Assembly: GCA_019722365.1 (NCBI GenBank)
Contig: JADFUC010001680.1
Span: forward strand, 868,001-932,000
From: Lithospermum erythrorhizon
Lineage: Eukaryota; Streptophyta; Magnoliopsida; Boraginales; Boraginaceae
DNA length: 64,000 nt
Reading direction: 5' to 3'
A model generated the notes under the pieces. The model was not told the DNA's origin. It searched no databases and worked only from the letters and a program-made list of their open reading frames with translations. Made by a program: the position numbers and the translations under genes. Shown here in pieces: positions 11,722 to 23,376 of the stretch (positions are counted from its first letter, which is position 1; every line of letters begins with the position of its first letter).

Positions 11722-13785
11722 CATATATAATATGAGAAAGGGTAATTATAAGTTATTGAAGTTGAAGTTATATGATCTCAATTTTTTTAAATTTTTGGAG
11801 AATAAATTAACATATATATAAATAAATAAAATTATCATAACCAACCGTCTTTTCTTCCTCTAATCAAAAAATTCAAATTTTTTATGTGATATGGGGATAG
11901 ATTATAATCTAATATGGGAATATGTCACATTACACTTATTTCATTTATTAATCTATCCAATTATTCTTTCATTTTTCTTCTTTTATATATATTATATTAT
12001 TTTAATAATATATATTATATCAATTAATACAAAAATTAATATAAAAGTAGGTATTGAATCTTAGAATTACTTACGAGGCTATTTGTACCGATAACTAGTT
12101 TTTATACTCCGTGTATTGTATGCTTTAGTTTAATTTAACTAACTTTGAATTTTTTAGAAATTCGACGGAGAACCTATTCTCGAATGAGAATTAAATGCTC
12201 AAGAGCACACTTCCTTTTTTATCTTTAGTAAGAAAATACACCACTTTACTATTTCAAATATCCACTTTCTCTTTATTCTTCATCACTTTTCTTCACCATT
12301 ATTCTATCTTTTCTCCATTTTTTTGCCTCTCTGCTCTTTCTATTTATATTTTTTCTTAAATTGTTCATTCTCTCCACTTTATTCATTTCATCACTAAAAT
12401 GAATAAAAACACCATCTATATCTTCTCTACAATCACAAAACCCTAAATAAAAAAATCAATTTCTCAAAATCAAAATCATAAATGCAAATCAAAATCAATT
12501 CGTTCCTAATATCTCTATATGTGATTTCATATCTTCTTCTTTAATATCTAATTCATCTTATATCTTATCTTCTTCCACTTTTGAGAGAAAACAAGATTTC
12601 AAATCAAAACTTTTTTCTTCAAAGTCAAAATCTAATTTTTATCATTTCCGCCGTCTAATTCTGATAATCAACCCTTTAAACATCCTTGACCTCAACCATC
12701 ATCACAGGTCCCAGGCCAACTGCATCCTTGGCCTCGCCCCTCACAGCCCCTAGGTTCTCACTTTCCAATTTCAATACGTGTCTACATTTTTAAAGCCTCG
12801 ACCTTAGTACTCGGCTCTCGCCCGCCAGACTATCTCCTCCAACTTCAATCCATTCGGAGTCAAAAGCCATCAATACTGATGTCGACGACTCTTCAAACCT
12901 GGTTTCTCAATCTCCTTCTACTTATTTTTCTAAAAAGAGGGGTTCTCTGGTTGTTGATTTTTTGGATCAAGACCTAAATTTTAGAGACTGGAACCACATA
13001 AAAAGGAAGATGGAGCTCGGTGAATTTTTGGAAAATATGGATAATCGTGCCAATGTCTAAGATTTGGGTAAAGGGTTTAGTTAGAGTTGTCTGTTCTGTC
13101 CGGTTGAAACTTGCCGAAGCGAGGAAGGATTCCGTGAATCTGTCATCGGCGCTTTCGTGGTTGCCAGAATTGTTGCAAAGTAAAGTCCTTTACGCTCCTT
13201 TAAATACTGCACTTAATTTTGATTCATATATGAATTACTCTTGTGTCTCGAGTTTGCGTAATTGTTTATATAGAAATTTGGTGGTTGTTCTTCTCCTTAA
13301 TAGATTTTCAATTAAGGATTCCTGTCGTCGAACTAAATTCGACTTTAAAAAAATTTTGGATTGTTTGTGACACGGACCAGAGATATGTCATCTATTACGC
13401 TCATGTCAAAATACATTCATCCATTTTAGTTGCGTTTAATAATCATTTCACGGTTTATACTCTACTCTTATTGATCTTGGGCACAAGTTAATCTTAATTA
13501 TAGTGTGTTGTTGCTAGTGTTTTTGGAGTTTTTAGTTCCACGAGGCAATTTGAAGCTCTCCGTGGACTTTTCATTCCACTCCACTTTTAGCTCCATTCTT
13601 TACGACAAGGGACAACGCTGGAGACACCAATTTATGATGTTCCAATACTTTATTTCCTTTTATGTTTTCATCTTCAAGTGTTTGCTATAATGAAACTCCG
13701 TATGTTGGAGTTCCTGTTAGTCAATGTGGTTAATATGTAAGTTTCGAACTATTTGCTTTATCTATCAAAAAAAAACTTTCGAATT

Positions 13786-13910
13786 TTAGAGTTTCGTTAT
13801 AAAAAGATTGTTCGATTTTAAATTTCGATTATTGGCTTTTTAAATAACTCGATAATTTTTATAATCAGTGTATTGTACGCTTCAGTTCAATTTAAATGAC
13901 TTTTTTGTGA
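13786..13910. repeat. Direct repeat copy 2 in the spacer
   Basis: Uninterrupted version of the family seen at 11644-11721 and 12099-12146. The AGATTGTTCGATTTTAAATT block is followed immediately by GTGTATTGTACGCTTCAGTT. The direct repeats bracket about 2.1 kb, but no LTR hallmarks were identified. Confidence 0.65.
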
Positions 13911-15708
13911 TAAATGTTTGACAATAAATTTTATTCCTTATTCTAATAAATGCTTTCTTGTATTTTTTTATCATATAATTAAAATTTATTTATATTAAAA
14001 GAAAAGCTTCATTTTTTAATTCTATCATTGTCATTTAAAGAATCCCAAGCATACATTGTCATTACAAGTAATATTTGTGACTATTAGTCTAACCTAGTGA
14101 TTCAAAAAGCTTGACTTAAAAGGTGAAAGCGTCGATTAAAAGAAATTGGATGAAGTATTATTTCACTGACATATGAATGCTAGTATTTTAATTGAACTTT
14201 GTTAGTGACATAATAATTTTAATTGAGATGAAAGCTATGTATGTCGATCAAAACTGTAAAATTTAATAAATTTTTTGATTACTAAAATTCAAGTAGACAA
14301 TCTGTTGGGGATGAGTAATTTTTAAAAACCATTTACTTTTGTACCAATTTTTTTCGATGTTAAATAATTGTTGGTTTAGTGACTATATTAAGTTATTAAC
14401 AAACAATAAATTTTATTGTGAGCCATATGAAATCTATACTATATAAGTGTAGGGTCGCATTGGTGGATTCTAGTGAAGCCCAAACTTTTTTGATATTCAC
14501 TATTTTAAACTTTAGTAACTAATGCTTCCAAATTCAACTTCCCGTAATATTTGATTACATATGACAAAACTCACAAGGAAACAAAGAATAAAATAAAAGG
14601 TTGTCGGTTATTTTTCTATAATTGTAGTATATTAATGATTCTCACTTCATAATATGATGGTATGATATTTTCTCTCTTATCGTTATGTTGCTTAATTTTA
14701 ATTCCTTTATTTGTATTATTAAAAAGATGTGTAAAATCAGTGGATAAATAAGCTGTCTGCTTGAATAATAAGCTAGTGTTGGAATGATACACAATGAGGA
14801 GAAAACTAGTGAGTGGTTTTAGTGATTGGATGGAGGGTAAATATGTGAAATGGTAGAATGTGATGATTGACTTTCAACCTAAAGTGAAGATGTTCCTCTA
14901 TTGGTGTTTTCAATAACACTATTGCTGGTGAGAGGCAGTCTCTATTTCCACTCATAGAAACGTACACGCATCAAAGGGAATATAAAAGCTAGTACGGTCG
15001 TTTCGATGCATGGAAATATATGCATCCCTAGTGAGATGATATAATATAAGGTAAGGGTTTGGTGGGCGATAGAACATTTGCGTCAGATTACCCAAAAAGA
15101 TCTAAAATCAATTCATTATTCGAATTTATCAAATTCACCTCGGTCTATATGGCACCAAGCCACCAAATGTATCTCACTCGAGTTTCAGTCAAGCTCGCGC
15201 TACTGAACTCAGCTCGTTTGGTGCTCGGATCAACATACAATAAACTAGCAATCTGAAGAATATGAAAACAGTAGAGATGAACTTCTAAAGCTTCCTTCAA
15301 GGCCCTGAGCCTAAAAGAATTGCTGTTAACTCATCTTAGTATAATAAAATACATTTTTGCCTGTCTTTTTCTACTCACTCTACATTTTCTTCTTCTTCTT
15401 CTTCAACTTAATCCGATTACATAATTACTCTACATCTCGACTTTTATCTTCAAAAGTCGAGTCCAAATGACCGTTCCAACCCAGGCGTTTCCACACAAGC
15501 ATCAGGGCTGGAAAAGAAAACATCAAATGCTAATGGACCTGCAGTTCATACCTCCACCATCTATCTTCCTAAGAGGGCACTTAGAGAACCAAATTACAAG
15601 GGCCCTAAAGTTGAGGGACGAAAACTCTAAGCTACATCTACAATTTACATCACAAAGCCCTACGGGGTACCTGTTTACTACTACACCTTACATTCCCCCA
15701 GGCCGCTG

Positions 15709-18700
15709 CTAAAACCATGAATCTAATTCACCCCAGCCTGTGCATCGTCCTTCACGCTCATCTTCATCGCTAAAGAGAGTCTGATCTGAGCAGTCGAGAG
15801 ATGCTCCACAGGCAAGGTTGTACGATTGACAGGCAGAATGACATACTCGTAACCTGTTGTCCCCATCCCTGTCACACTTTTGAATAGATATCTGGTTCAA
15901 CAAGAAAAGATAAATATCATTAGTAGGTTGGTCTGAAGCATAAATTACCTAACTAGAGAAAATGGAAAAAAGAAGCAATTAAAGATTATTGCATAGTGCG
16001 AATGCTACTCACCCAACAGGCTAATCGTTTGGCAGCTCCATCACAATTTCGACCTCTAATATAATTTAAGAATTTCCGTGGGCCAGCTGGAAATAAGCGA
16101 TGGTAGTTGGGCATCACGACCGCCTCTTCCAGCTGCTGCAAAATGCTTAATTCACTAGGTGCGCAATGTTGGCCCATAAGGTCTTTCTTCAACACATCTT
16201 GACACACGGATAGACTGGGATTGATTATTGAGCTATTCTGGCACTTGTAACCAGCATAGTCAGAGCAACGAAATTCACAGACACCATTATCACATACACC
16301 ACCATGTAAGCTGCATTGTTCATCACAAACAGCTGCAAATACAGTAAAAGATATCGCCACATCAATACTCAATAAATGAATCATATTTAAATTCACGCAC
16401 CTAAAATTATTAGGCATAAAATGTGCCAAGGACGGGCTACATAAATTTTCCAAATACGTCAATAATGAATTTTCACATGAATTCATAAAATCCATGCATC
16501 AATTATTCGAAGAACATTGGGTAGAGCCGTAGAGGATACTGTGTGTTATAACAACCTTATCCATATGGCAGCCTACCTATATGACTTTCACGAAAATTCC
16601 CCAATCTTCAAATTTTACTTTCATGGAAGGAAACCAAGATCTTCCGCTCACAAATAAAGTTACTGGGAAAATCACTTACCAGTAGAACAGTCAATTCCAG
16701 TATATCCATTTCCACATTGGCATACACCATCTGGAAGGCATTCACCATGTCCACCACAGTTTCCAGGACAGAATCCTGAAAGTAGTAAATCAATAATTGG
16801 AATGAAAGACTACTATGAAAGACCACTCGTCTAGCAATTTGATCTCTGTTCATATACGAAGACAGAAGGTTTAGGAGCTTACTTTTTCCACAGTCTAGAC
16901 CATCAAATCCAAGAAAGCACTGGCATTTTCCATCAATGCAATCTCCATTGAAATTACATGAATTAGGGCATTGAACAGATTTGGGAACTGGAAGCATGCC
17001 ACAGAGTTCATGATGAGCTGGGCAGACCAAGTCACCTATATCAAGCAGTGTGCAAATCAGTTGGAAGTCAAGTTATAACAGTTATCTAATTAGAGTATAA
17101 AAAAAAAGCTAGATTAAGGATAGCATCATGGTACAGAACCCTCACAGCAACTTAAATGTTGACTATCCCACCCCCACCGAATCTCCAAAAACATCAGAAA
17201 GAAAGAGGTCCCTTGTGTGAGAGTAAGATCGAAAAAGAAAACAAAACGTCTATTACTTTTTTTTGGGGAGAAAACACAGGGTCATGCTTTTAGAGAGCGC
17301 TATAATTACCATTAAAGCCAGGAAATTCAATTGGTCCACCAGCTTCAGGACATCTTTTCCAAATGCCATCCACAGCAACCTGGTGGCAATGCACACAATT
17401 TCATTAGAATTGAGGAAACTAGTTTCACACAACTACATTTCAGTTACAATTACAAGCAGGATAACTGTTTATTAGATACATCATGAATTGAACATTAGCC
17501 ATTCATGCTATCTGCAGAAATCTTCTGCCAATTCTTCACATATTTCCACTTAATAAACAATTCCTTTGCATGAGGGATATAAGGGGCTTTTAGAAAACAC
17601 CTAGTCCATAAAGTTCTCTTCCGTACCTCTAATGAGTTGTTTACACACCGATGCTGATAACAACCATTTCCCTGTGTCATGGAACCCCGAACAAAACCAG
17701 AACGAACTAACGATGAAGACATACACCTGCAAGTAGATGTGGCGATAACAATGAACATAGGGGTCGCAAACTGTTATAAATCCCAAGCAAGAGAAAAACC
17801 TAACCTGGAATTAGTACCGCGCACTTCACCTAACACCCGGTCAGGTGCTCTTGCACTTTTAGTATCTGTACATGATCCATCAGAATAAGCTACGAAATAA
17901 GTGCAATAATCAGCCAATGATGACTGTCCACCTGCCATGGTTAGGAAATGCAAAGTCATTAATTTGTAGACTTATAGATAGCAACAATATAATTACTTAA
18001 TACTACCTCTAATTAAAATTAATTGAAGTTTTTGCTTTTTGAAGTGAATCTTTAACCATGAATAACGCTTAAATTTATAAAAAAAACAATGTTGTAAAAG
18101 TAAGCAAGCCCCACGAGAAGGCTGTCCTAATTAATTTTTTTCTGTTGAAGCTATCCTGTTTCTATGCTGAAGATTATAGAAGCTTCTATCTAATGATGAC
18201 AGATTTAAAGCAGGACACCATACTTCCCACCCTCCCCAAGGCTTATGAAAGAGTTCCAGTTATCTTCCATAGCAAAGCATCTTCTAGAGAAATTACAAGA
18301 AGCTAACTAAACATAAAGTTAGTGTCCCTGTGCAAGATTCTTGAAATTTTTTATATGTACACAATTGTAATCACAGGAATTCTGAAACATCCTTCTAAAA
18401 ACTGCCATGGACCCAACTGTAAACAAACTAATCCAAAGTGCTAAGAAGAAGTTCAGGAAATGCAACTTAGGTCTTTCCTATTCCACCACTAATCTACTAT
18501 GAACAGTATATGATATCACCCAAGATTTGTGCAGCATTAAAAAATACCAAGGGAAATGATTTTTCCACTCCATTTATTGATAATGGAACTCCTTTCCTTT
18601 TTATATCCACTTTTACACTATGAGTGGAGCGTCATTATCGGTAAGTGGAGTGGGAAAATCATTAAACAATTATAAACAGAATAAACCTTTATTGGCCTGT

Positions 18701-21700
18701 GGAAAATAGCGCGCCCACTGAGGTAGATCCCCGCTATAATTTACAATTGGACAATAACCTTCAGCTTCCCTATTGTATGTACATCCAGATAGCTGAGTTG
18801 AATTGCAATGATATGCTCCCTTCCAGTGATTGCAAGGAGATGTAACAAAATCAGTTCCTTGATTGTGGCCCCAGTCGAGACGCTCAGCCATGCTGTAATT
18901 TGCTCGGTACCATCCACTATCCTCAAGTAAAGCAAGTGTCATTCTTGAGACGACGGATCGTGTATCAACTGATCCAGTCATAATCTCATTCATTAATAGC
19001 CTCTTCTCCCAATGTGATCCTGCAGGAAATTATCAATTACACAATAGTTAGCAGACAAATCGATAGACCCTAATTGTTTAAAGTAACCTCTCGAATTCTT
19101 ACATCGTCAATGGTACTTCAAACTCATGTACTTTTATAGATGTTCATATATTTACAAACCTGATGTGCCCCGACCACCACCATCTTCTAGCTCTAATCCA
19201 GTGAAGTTTCCAGAGAAAGCCTGACAGTTTATGCCCCGTTAGAGCTTTTTCAATAGGTAAAGTTTCAGGCATAGGGCTGTCCACAAGAGATAATATCCAG
19301 CCGCAGAACAAAGTGAAATATAAAGAGAAGAAAAATACCCCATAATGATGGCGTGAGTGCATGACAACCCGAGGAAGAACTACTCTTGTAACTACACGAC
19401 CAAGCTTGTCATCCATTGATTCCTCAGTGACCTAGGGGCAGAAATTCAGTTACATTGGGCAAATGTTTAGTTACTTTATGTCGTTATTAGCATGGCAAGA
19501 TAACAAACCAACTCTGATTTTGATCAATTTGCCCTAGGGAAACTGTGAGCGAGGTCAGGCTAGGCTTGGTTTAGTTTGGTTAAGGGAAAAAGCATGACAC
19601 TCAATTACCTGCGTACGCCTCCTTTTCCTCTCATCCCGAAAATGAGCAAATGCATGGGGATCAAACCCAAGAACATGCATCACCTGTACAAGCAAACATT
19701 ATCAATAGAGCTAAGGGAATAATGCCATTGCTTCAACTTGCATGGGTAGTTATAGATGACTCACTTCGTGTATAAGAGTGGCTGAAAGTAAAGTCTCTGC
19801 TTCTGCAGTCAAGTGTCGAGGAGCAACGTTTACATGTCCTGTAAAAAAATAAAGACAGCACATTCACACTTTTTTTCCTTCTGACGTCTTGCAAGTTAAA
19901 TGGTTCTTAAACAATAAGATTTTTAATTTACCAGCAATAGCACGACCCCACTGATCCCTTTCACAAGCCACGGCCCACGCAAGAGTGTTTCCCGTTGTAG
20001 GCCTTGTTGTTACCAAAAGTACCAAGTCTGCATCAGCAACACCGTCTGAAGGGAAATCAAGATAAAGAAGTTTATTTCATTTTACAAAGATACATAAATA
20101 TACTCATCATAAACTATAACAAAAAATGTACCCTCAACATATTCTCTTGGAAGTTGTACGCCACCATCTTGACCACATGCAGAGTATCCACTTAACCGCA
20201 AATTTCCCTTCACGGGCTCAACGGCCAAGGCTCGCCTAAACCAATCCGCCGTCTGGCCAAGAGCCTGCATGTGGTTTTTCATCAGAGACCAGATAAAGAT
20301 ATAAACGATCTATATAAACTTACAAAAAAAATCTTCAATTGTGATTTAGATTTAAAAAAAAAAGTGGTACTCGTTATTGCATCAAAGTAAACGGCACAGT
20401 TTCAAGTGAGATCCCTAAGCTCAGAGCAGTTGGGATGTCAGACCTTCTCATTGAAGTATGGTAGTCTTGTCGAGACTAAATACAAAAACAGGCAAACCTT
20501 TTGAGATAATAAGATTATTGCATTAAGACTTTTATGCTTAACAGGCCATTAGAAGATTTCTCAAGCTCTGCAAGATGATCGATTATCGGTCAATTTTCTC
20601 TTAATAAATTGTATGAGGACTTGGTTAAAATAAAGAGCTTAAAGTAGTAAATGATATAAAATGAAGATAGAAAGGAAGAGCAACATATACAAGCTTCTGA
20701 GAATACATATCTTATCAGAGAGAATGTACAATCATGGGATCTACCTTATGAAGCCTGCGCCTTTTGTCCTCAACGGCAATATCATCTAAAGTACAGTTGT
20801 ACCAGCAGTCACCATAAACTGGGGGTTCACCATGTGGATCACAAGAAGGTCCACCAGAATATGAAGCTCCGGGTGGTTCACCAAGCTGATCAAGAAAAAA
20901 CAGACAAATTAGTAAAAAAAATCAGGTGAATTTATTCGTGTCAACCTAACAGCTGAAACTCACCTTCACAATGCCACCAACACCTCTACAGTCCCTATCA
21001 GATGAATGTCCAACCGCATCATAATTTAAATAAATTCTTATAGGCTGCTTCTCGTCCCTTTGTATCCTAGGCTCTTCAGCTACAGAAAGCAATGATCTTC
21101 CCCTCCCTTGAAGAGTCGAGGAACTATCAGCCACCTCATAGACCTGAGAAGTAACAGAAAACACCTTCCCCCCAGGCCTTTTCCGTTGTTCTATTATCTG
21201 ATCATGAATACAAGAATGTGATCCAATATACTTGCTTTCTAACTCTTGATTATGCAATACATGCTCCTGGGTTGTGTCCAGAGCAGCTCCGAAACACAAC
21301 AACGACAATAAAACCTATAAACACACAATAAAAGCTAAATCCTTAAAAGTTAGATCATACAAATATACTTTCACAAAAAAAGCCATATACATGCAAAGGA
21401 GTAATCAACCGAAAGTCGAAATATTTGACCACTAAGATTGTCCTTAGCCATTAAATTAGGTGCATTGAAGAAACTGGTACTAATAAACGAAACAGAAAGC
21501 TCATACTAAAAGGAAAAAATAATAACTGCAAAACCAGAAAAGGAAACAATGTGAAAGCAGAAACAAAAATTCCCAATGAATGTTGTCCATTCTTCCAAAA
21601 AAGTTTTTGTAATTTACCAACTAATTTTGCTTCATTACCTTAAATTTTAATACATCAAAATAAAATTACTAAAGTGGGCAAAAAGTTCAATTATAGAAAT

Positions 21701-22034
21701 TACAATACACCTTAATTTCCAATACACTCTTTTAGACTAAAATCTAAATTAAACCCAATAAAACAAAATCATTAACTAAAAGTGAGACAAAATCCAATTA
21801 CTGAAACTACAGTACACCTTAATTTCCAATATACTCTTTTACTCTAAAACCCAAATTAAACAAAAAAATTATGAAGTAAAAACTAACATTATATTTTTCT
21901 AAATACAATAATTCAAACAAAGTAAAGCAAAAAATCAAAAATTGAACTATTACCCCAAAATAAATAATAGCAAATCCGAGCTTAAATACACAAGAACCAA
22001 GAACACATCCACCACAATAAATCTTCACCTCCAT
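15709..22034 (-). CDS. Leishmanolysin-like zinc metalloprotease (peptidase family M8), complete, 834 aa
   Basis: Predicted cell-surface or secreted zinc endopeptidase; closest known plant homologue from memory is Arabidopsis At5g42620. Exons in transcript order: 21954-22034, 20964-21314, 20745-20885, 20132-20264, 19932-20045, 19765-19838, 19609-19683, 19339-19431, 19160-19220, 18687-19019, 17805-17931, 17627-17726, 17310-17379, 16883-17035, 16680-16775, 16013-16332, 15709-15891. All introns are GT-AG and the phases join into one frame of 2505 nt. The N terminus has a hydrophobic signal or anchor segment (about residues 19-37). The active site is HEVMH (residues 297-301), split by an intron after HE; SRHHYG near residues 349-354 is the likely third zinc ligand region, and MNEIMTGS is the Met-turn. 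The C-terminal 250 residues hold EGF-like cysteine modules (CNFNGDCIDGKCQC; CGGHGECLPDGVCQC; CSLHGGVCDNGVCEF). Key residues are intact, so activity is plausible. Confidence 0.95.
18555..18663. mobile_element. 109-bp MITE-like inverted repeat in an intron of the M8 protease gene
   Basis: The left end AATGATTTTTCCACTCCATT pairs with the right end, whose complement reads AATGATTTTCCCACTCCACT. Pairing continues through GATAATG to give imperfect 30-37-bp termini with a short loop. It lies in the 755-bp intron at 17932-18686, close to the donor of the exon at 18687. No clear target duplication was found. Confidence 0.65.
21671..21876. repeat. Two-copy tandem duplication (about 100 bp) in intron 1 of the M8 gene
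   Basis: Units at about 21671-21776 and 21777-21876 share ACACCTTAATTTCCAATA, then CACTCTTTTA or TACTCTTTTA, then CTAAATTAAAC-like sequence. The copies have diverged by roughly 15-20 percent. Confidence 0.75.
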
Positions 22035-23376
22035 TAAACTACCTCCAATAAACTCACTCTCTTAGCCATCAATTAGGTTTCAAACTCAACCCCTTTTTGG
22101 CTTTTTTGCATTACACACAAAATTCACCAAAAACCAATATAATAAAAATTCAATCTTTACACAAAACTACATAAAAAATTCACCAAAACCCATATAATAA
22201 AAATTCAATCTTTACACATAAATACACTAAAATTCCAATCTTTTTTGTGGAAATTGAGAAGGAAACTGCAAATGTACTAAAGCAGAAGTATTTGCAGTTA
22301 ATTTGAACTACTTAAGCTTCTGCTTTTGCTTTGTATACTAAATAAAAATCTGAAAAAAATGTCTTGAGTTTGAAGTTCACAGAGTAAAGAGAGAATAAAT
22401 GGTCCAAATAGGGGTTGGAAAACACAATATCAATATATATATTTGGTGAAAAAAGGCAAATAGGTGGGGTGGGTAGAATTTCCTATAAAAATAATGGTTT
22501 CTTTTTATAAGAGAGCGCATCCATTCACTAAATCAGGAGTGCGGTATTCTTGGAAAAATCTCGAGTTAAATATATTAGTCTTACAGATCTGTAAAAAAAG
22601 GGTTTATTTATTAACAGTTTGATGAATTTTTTATTGATGTCTTGAGTGATAGAGAGCCCAAAAGCTTTTTAGCAAGCTTTAAGAGCTCTGGCAGAGTCGG
22701 CTAGCATCATTATGAGCGAGAATGTTGATGCTTGGCAGCTCACGGTTATTTATAAGTTGAGTTATACGCGGGGCATTTGATGAATTTTTTATTGTTTTTA
22801 TAGTTGGGTTTTTTATTTATTTTATATACTAAGATAAGAGATGAGATTTATGAGATGATTATGATATGTGGACAGTGGACTGTTTGTGATAGTATTAAAT
22901 CCTTCTTCAACGTATAATAAAGTATTAAAAGCAAATTATTAATGATCATATGGGGTAATGATTTTTTACTATAGTTTTTTTATAATGATATTTTATCTCT
23001 TTATTAATTATTCATTTTGATAAGATTGTCGAATTTTTTATTTTTGATGATTGATTTTTTTCATGGTGATCTCAAATAATTATTATATATATGTTATATA
23101 TTATTTGTGAAACATATAACAAAATATAGGATAATTAAAAAGTAATATTAATGTGAGATAAGTTTGATTAAATCATTTTTTAAAGTTGAAATAATAAGAT
23201 GTATTATTATATATATGTTATATATTAATGATCTTATTATTTGTTAATTTTGATTATAGAAATAATAAGATGTACTATTTTTTAAGTATAAGTTACTCGC
23301 AATGTTGAGGTCTCGTGTTCCCGTTCTTACAATAAAAATGAACAATTTAAAAAATATTTTATACTTCAATTAAAGT
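22035..23376. other. M8 gene upstream region, no gene seen
   Basis: AT-rich sequence that should hold the promoter and 5' leader of the minus-strand M8 gene. A TA-rich word (about ATAAGATGTATTATTATATA) occurs twice in diverged form between about 23080 and 23290. No open frame worth calling. Confidence 0.55.
22113..22228. repeat. Tandem duplication just upstream of the M8 gene start
   Basis: Two copies of AAAATTCACCAAAA, CATATAATAAAAATTCAATC and TTTACACA lie 80-195 bp upstream of the ATG at 22034, in the probable 5' leader or promoter. Confidence 0.8.

Larger units (their letters stand above)
11480..15708. other. Intergenic spacer: SEC3A upstream region and leishmanolysin-like gene 3' flank
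   Basis: No supportable gene. The first few hundred bases should hold the SEC3A 5' leader and promoter. The middle is AT-rich, with a short CT-rich stretch near 12230-12370 and a run of A at about 13768-13777 after GCTTTATCTATC, which resembles a LINE-type 3' tail. Open frames around 13020-13690 match nothing I recognise. The last few hundred bases should be the 3' untranslated region of the minus-strand gene that ends at 15709. Confidence 0.6.

Noticed and set aside
13020..13690. Three plus-strand frames in the spacer
   Set aside because: No known domain or splice pattern; possibly old LINE debris given the A run near 13770, but not supportable as a gene.
15467..15712. Plus-strand frame of 81 residues
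   Set aside because: Antisense to the 3' end and probable 3' untranslated region of the M8 protease gene; no recognisable sequence.
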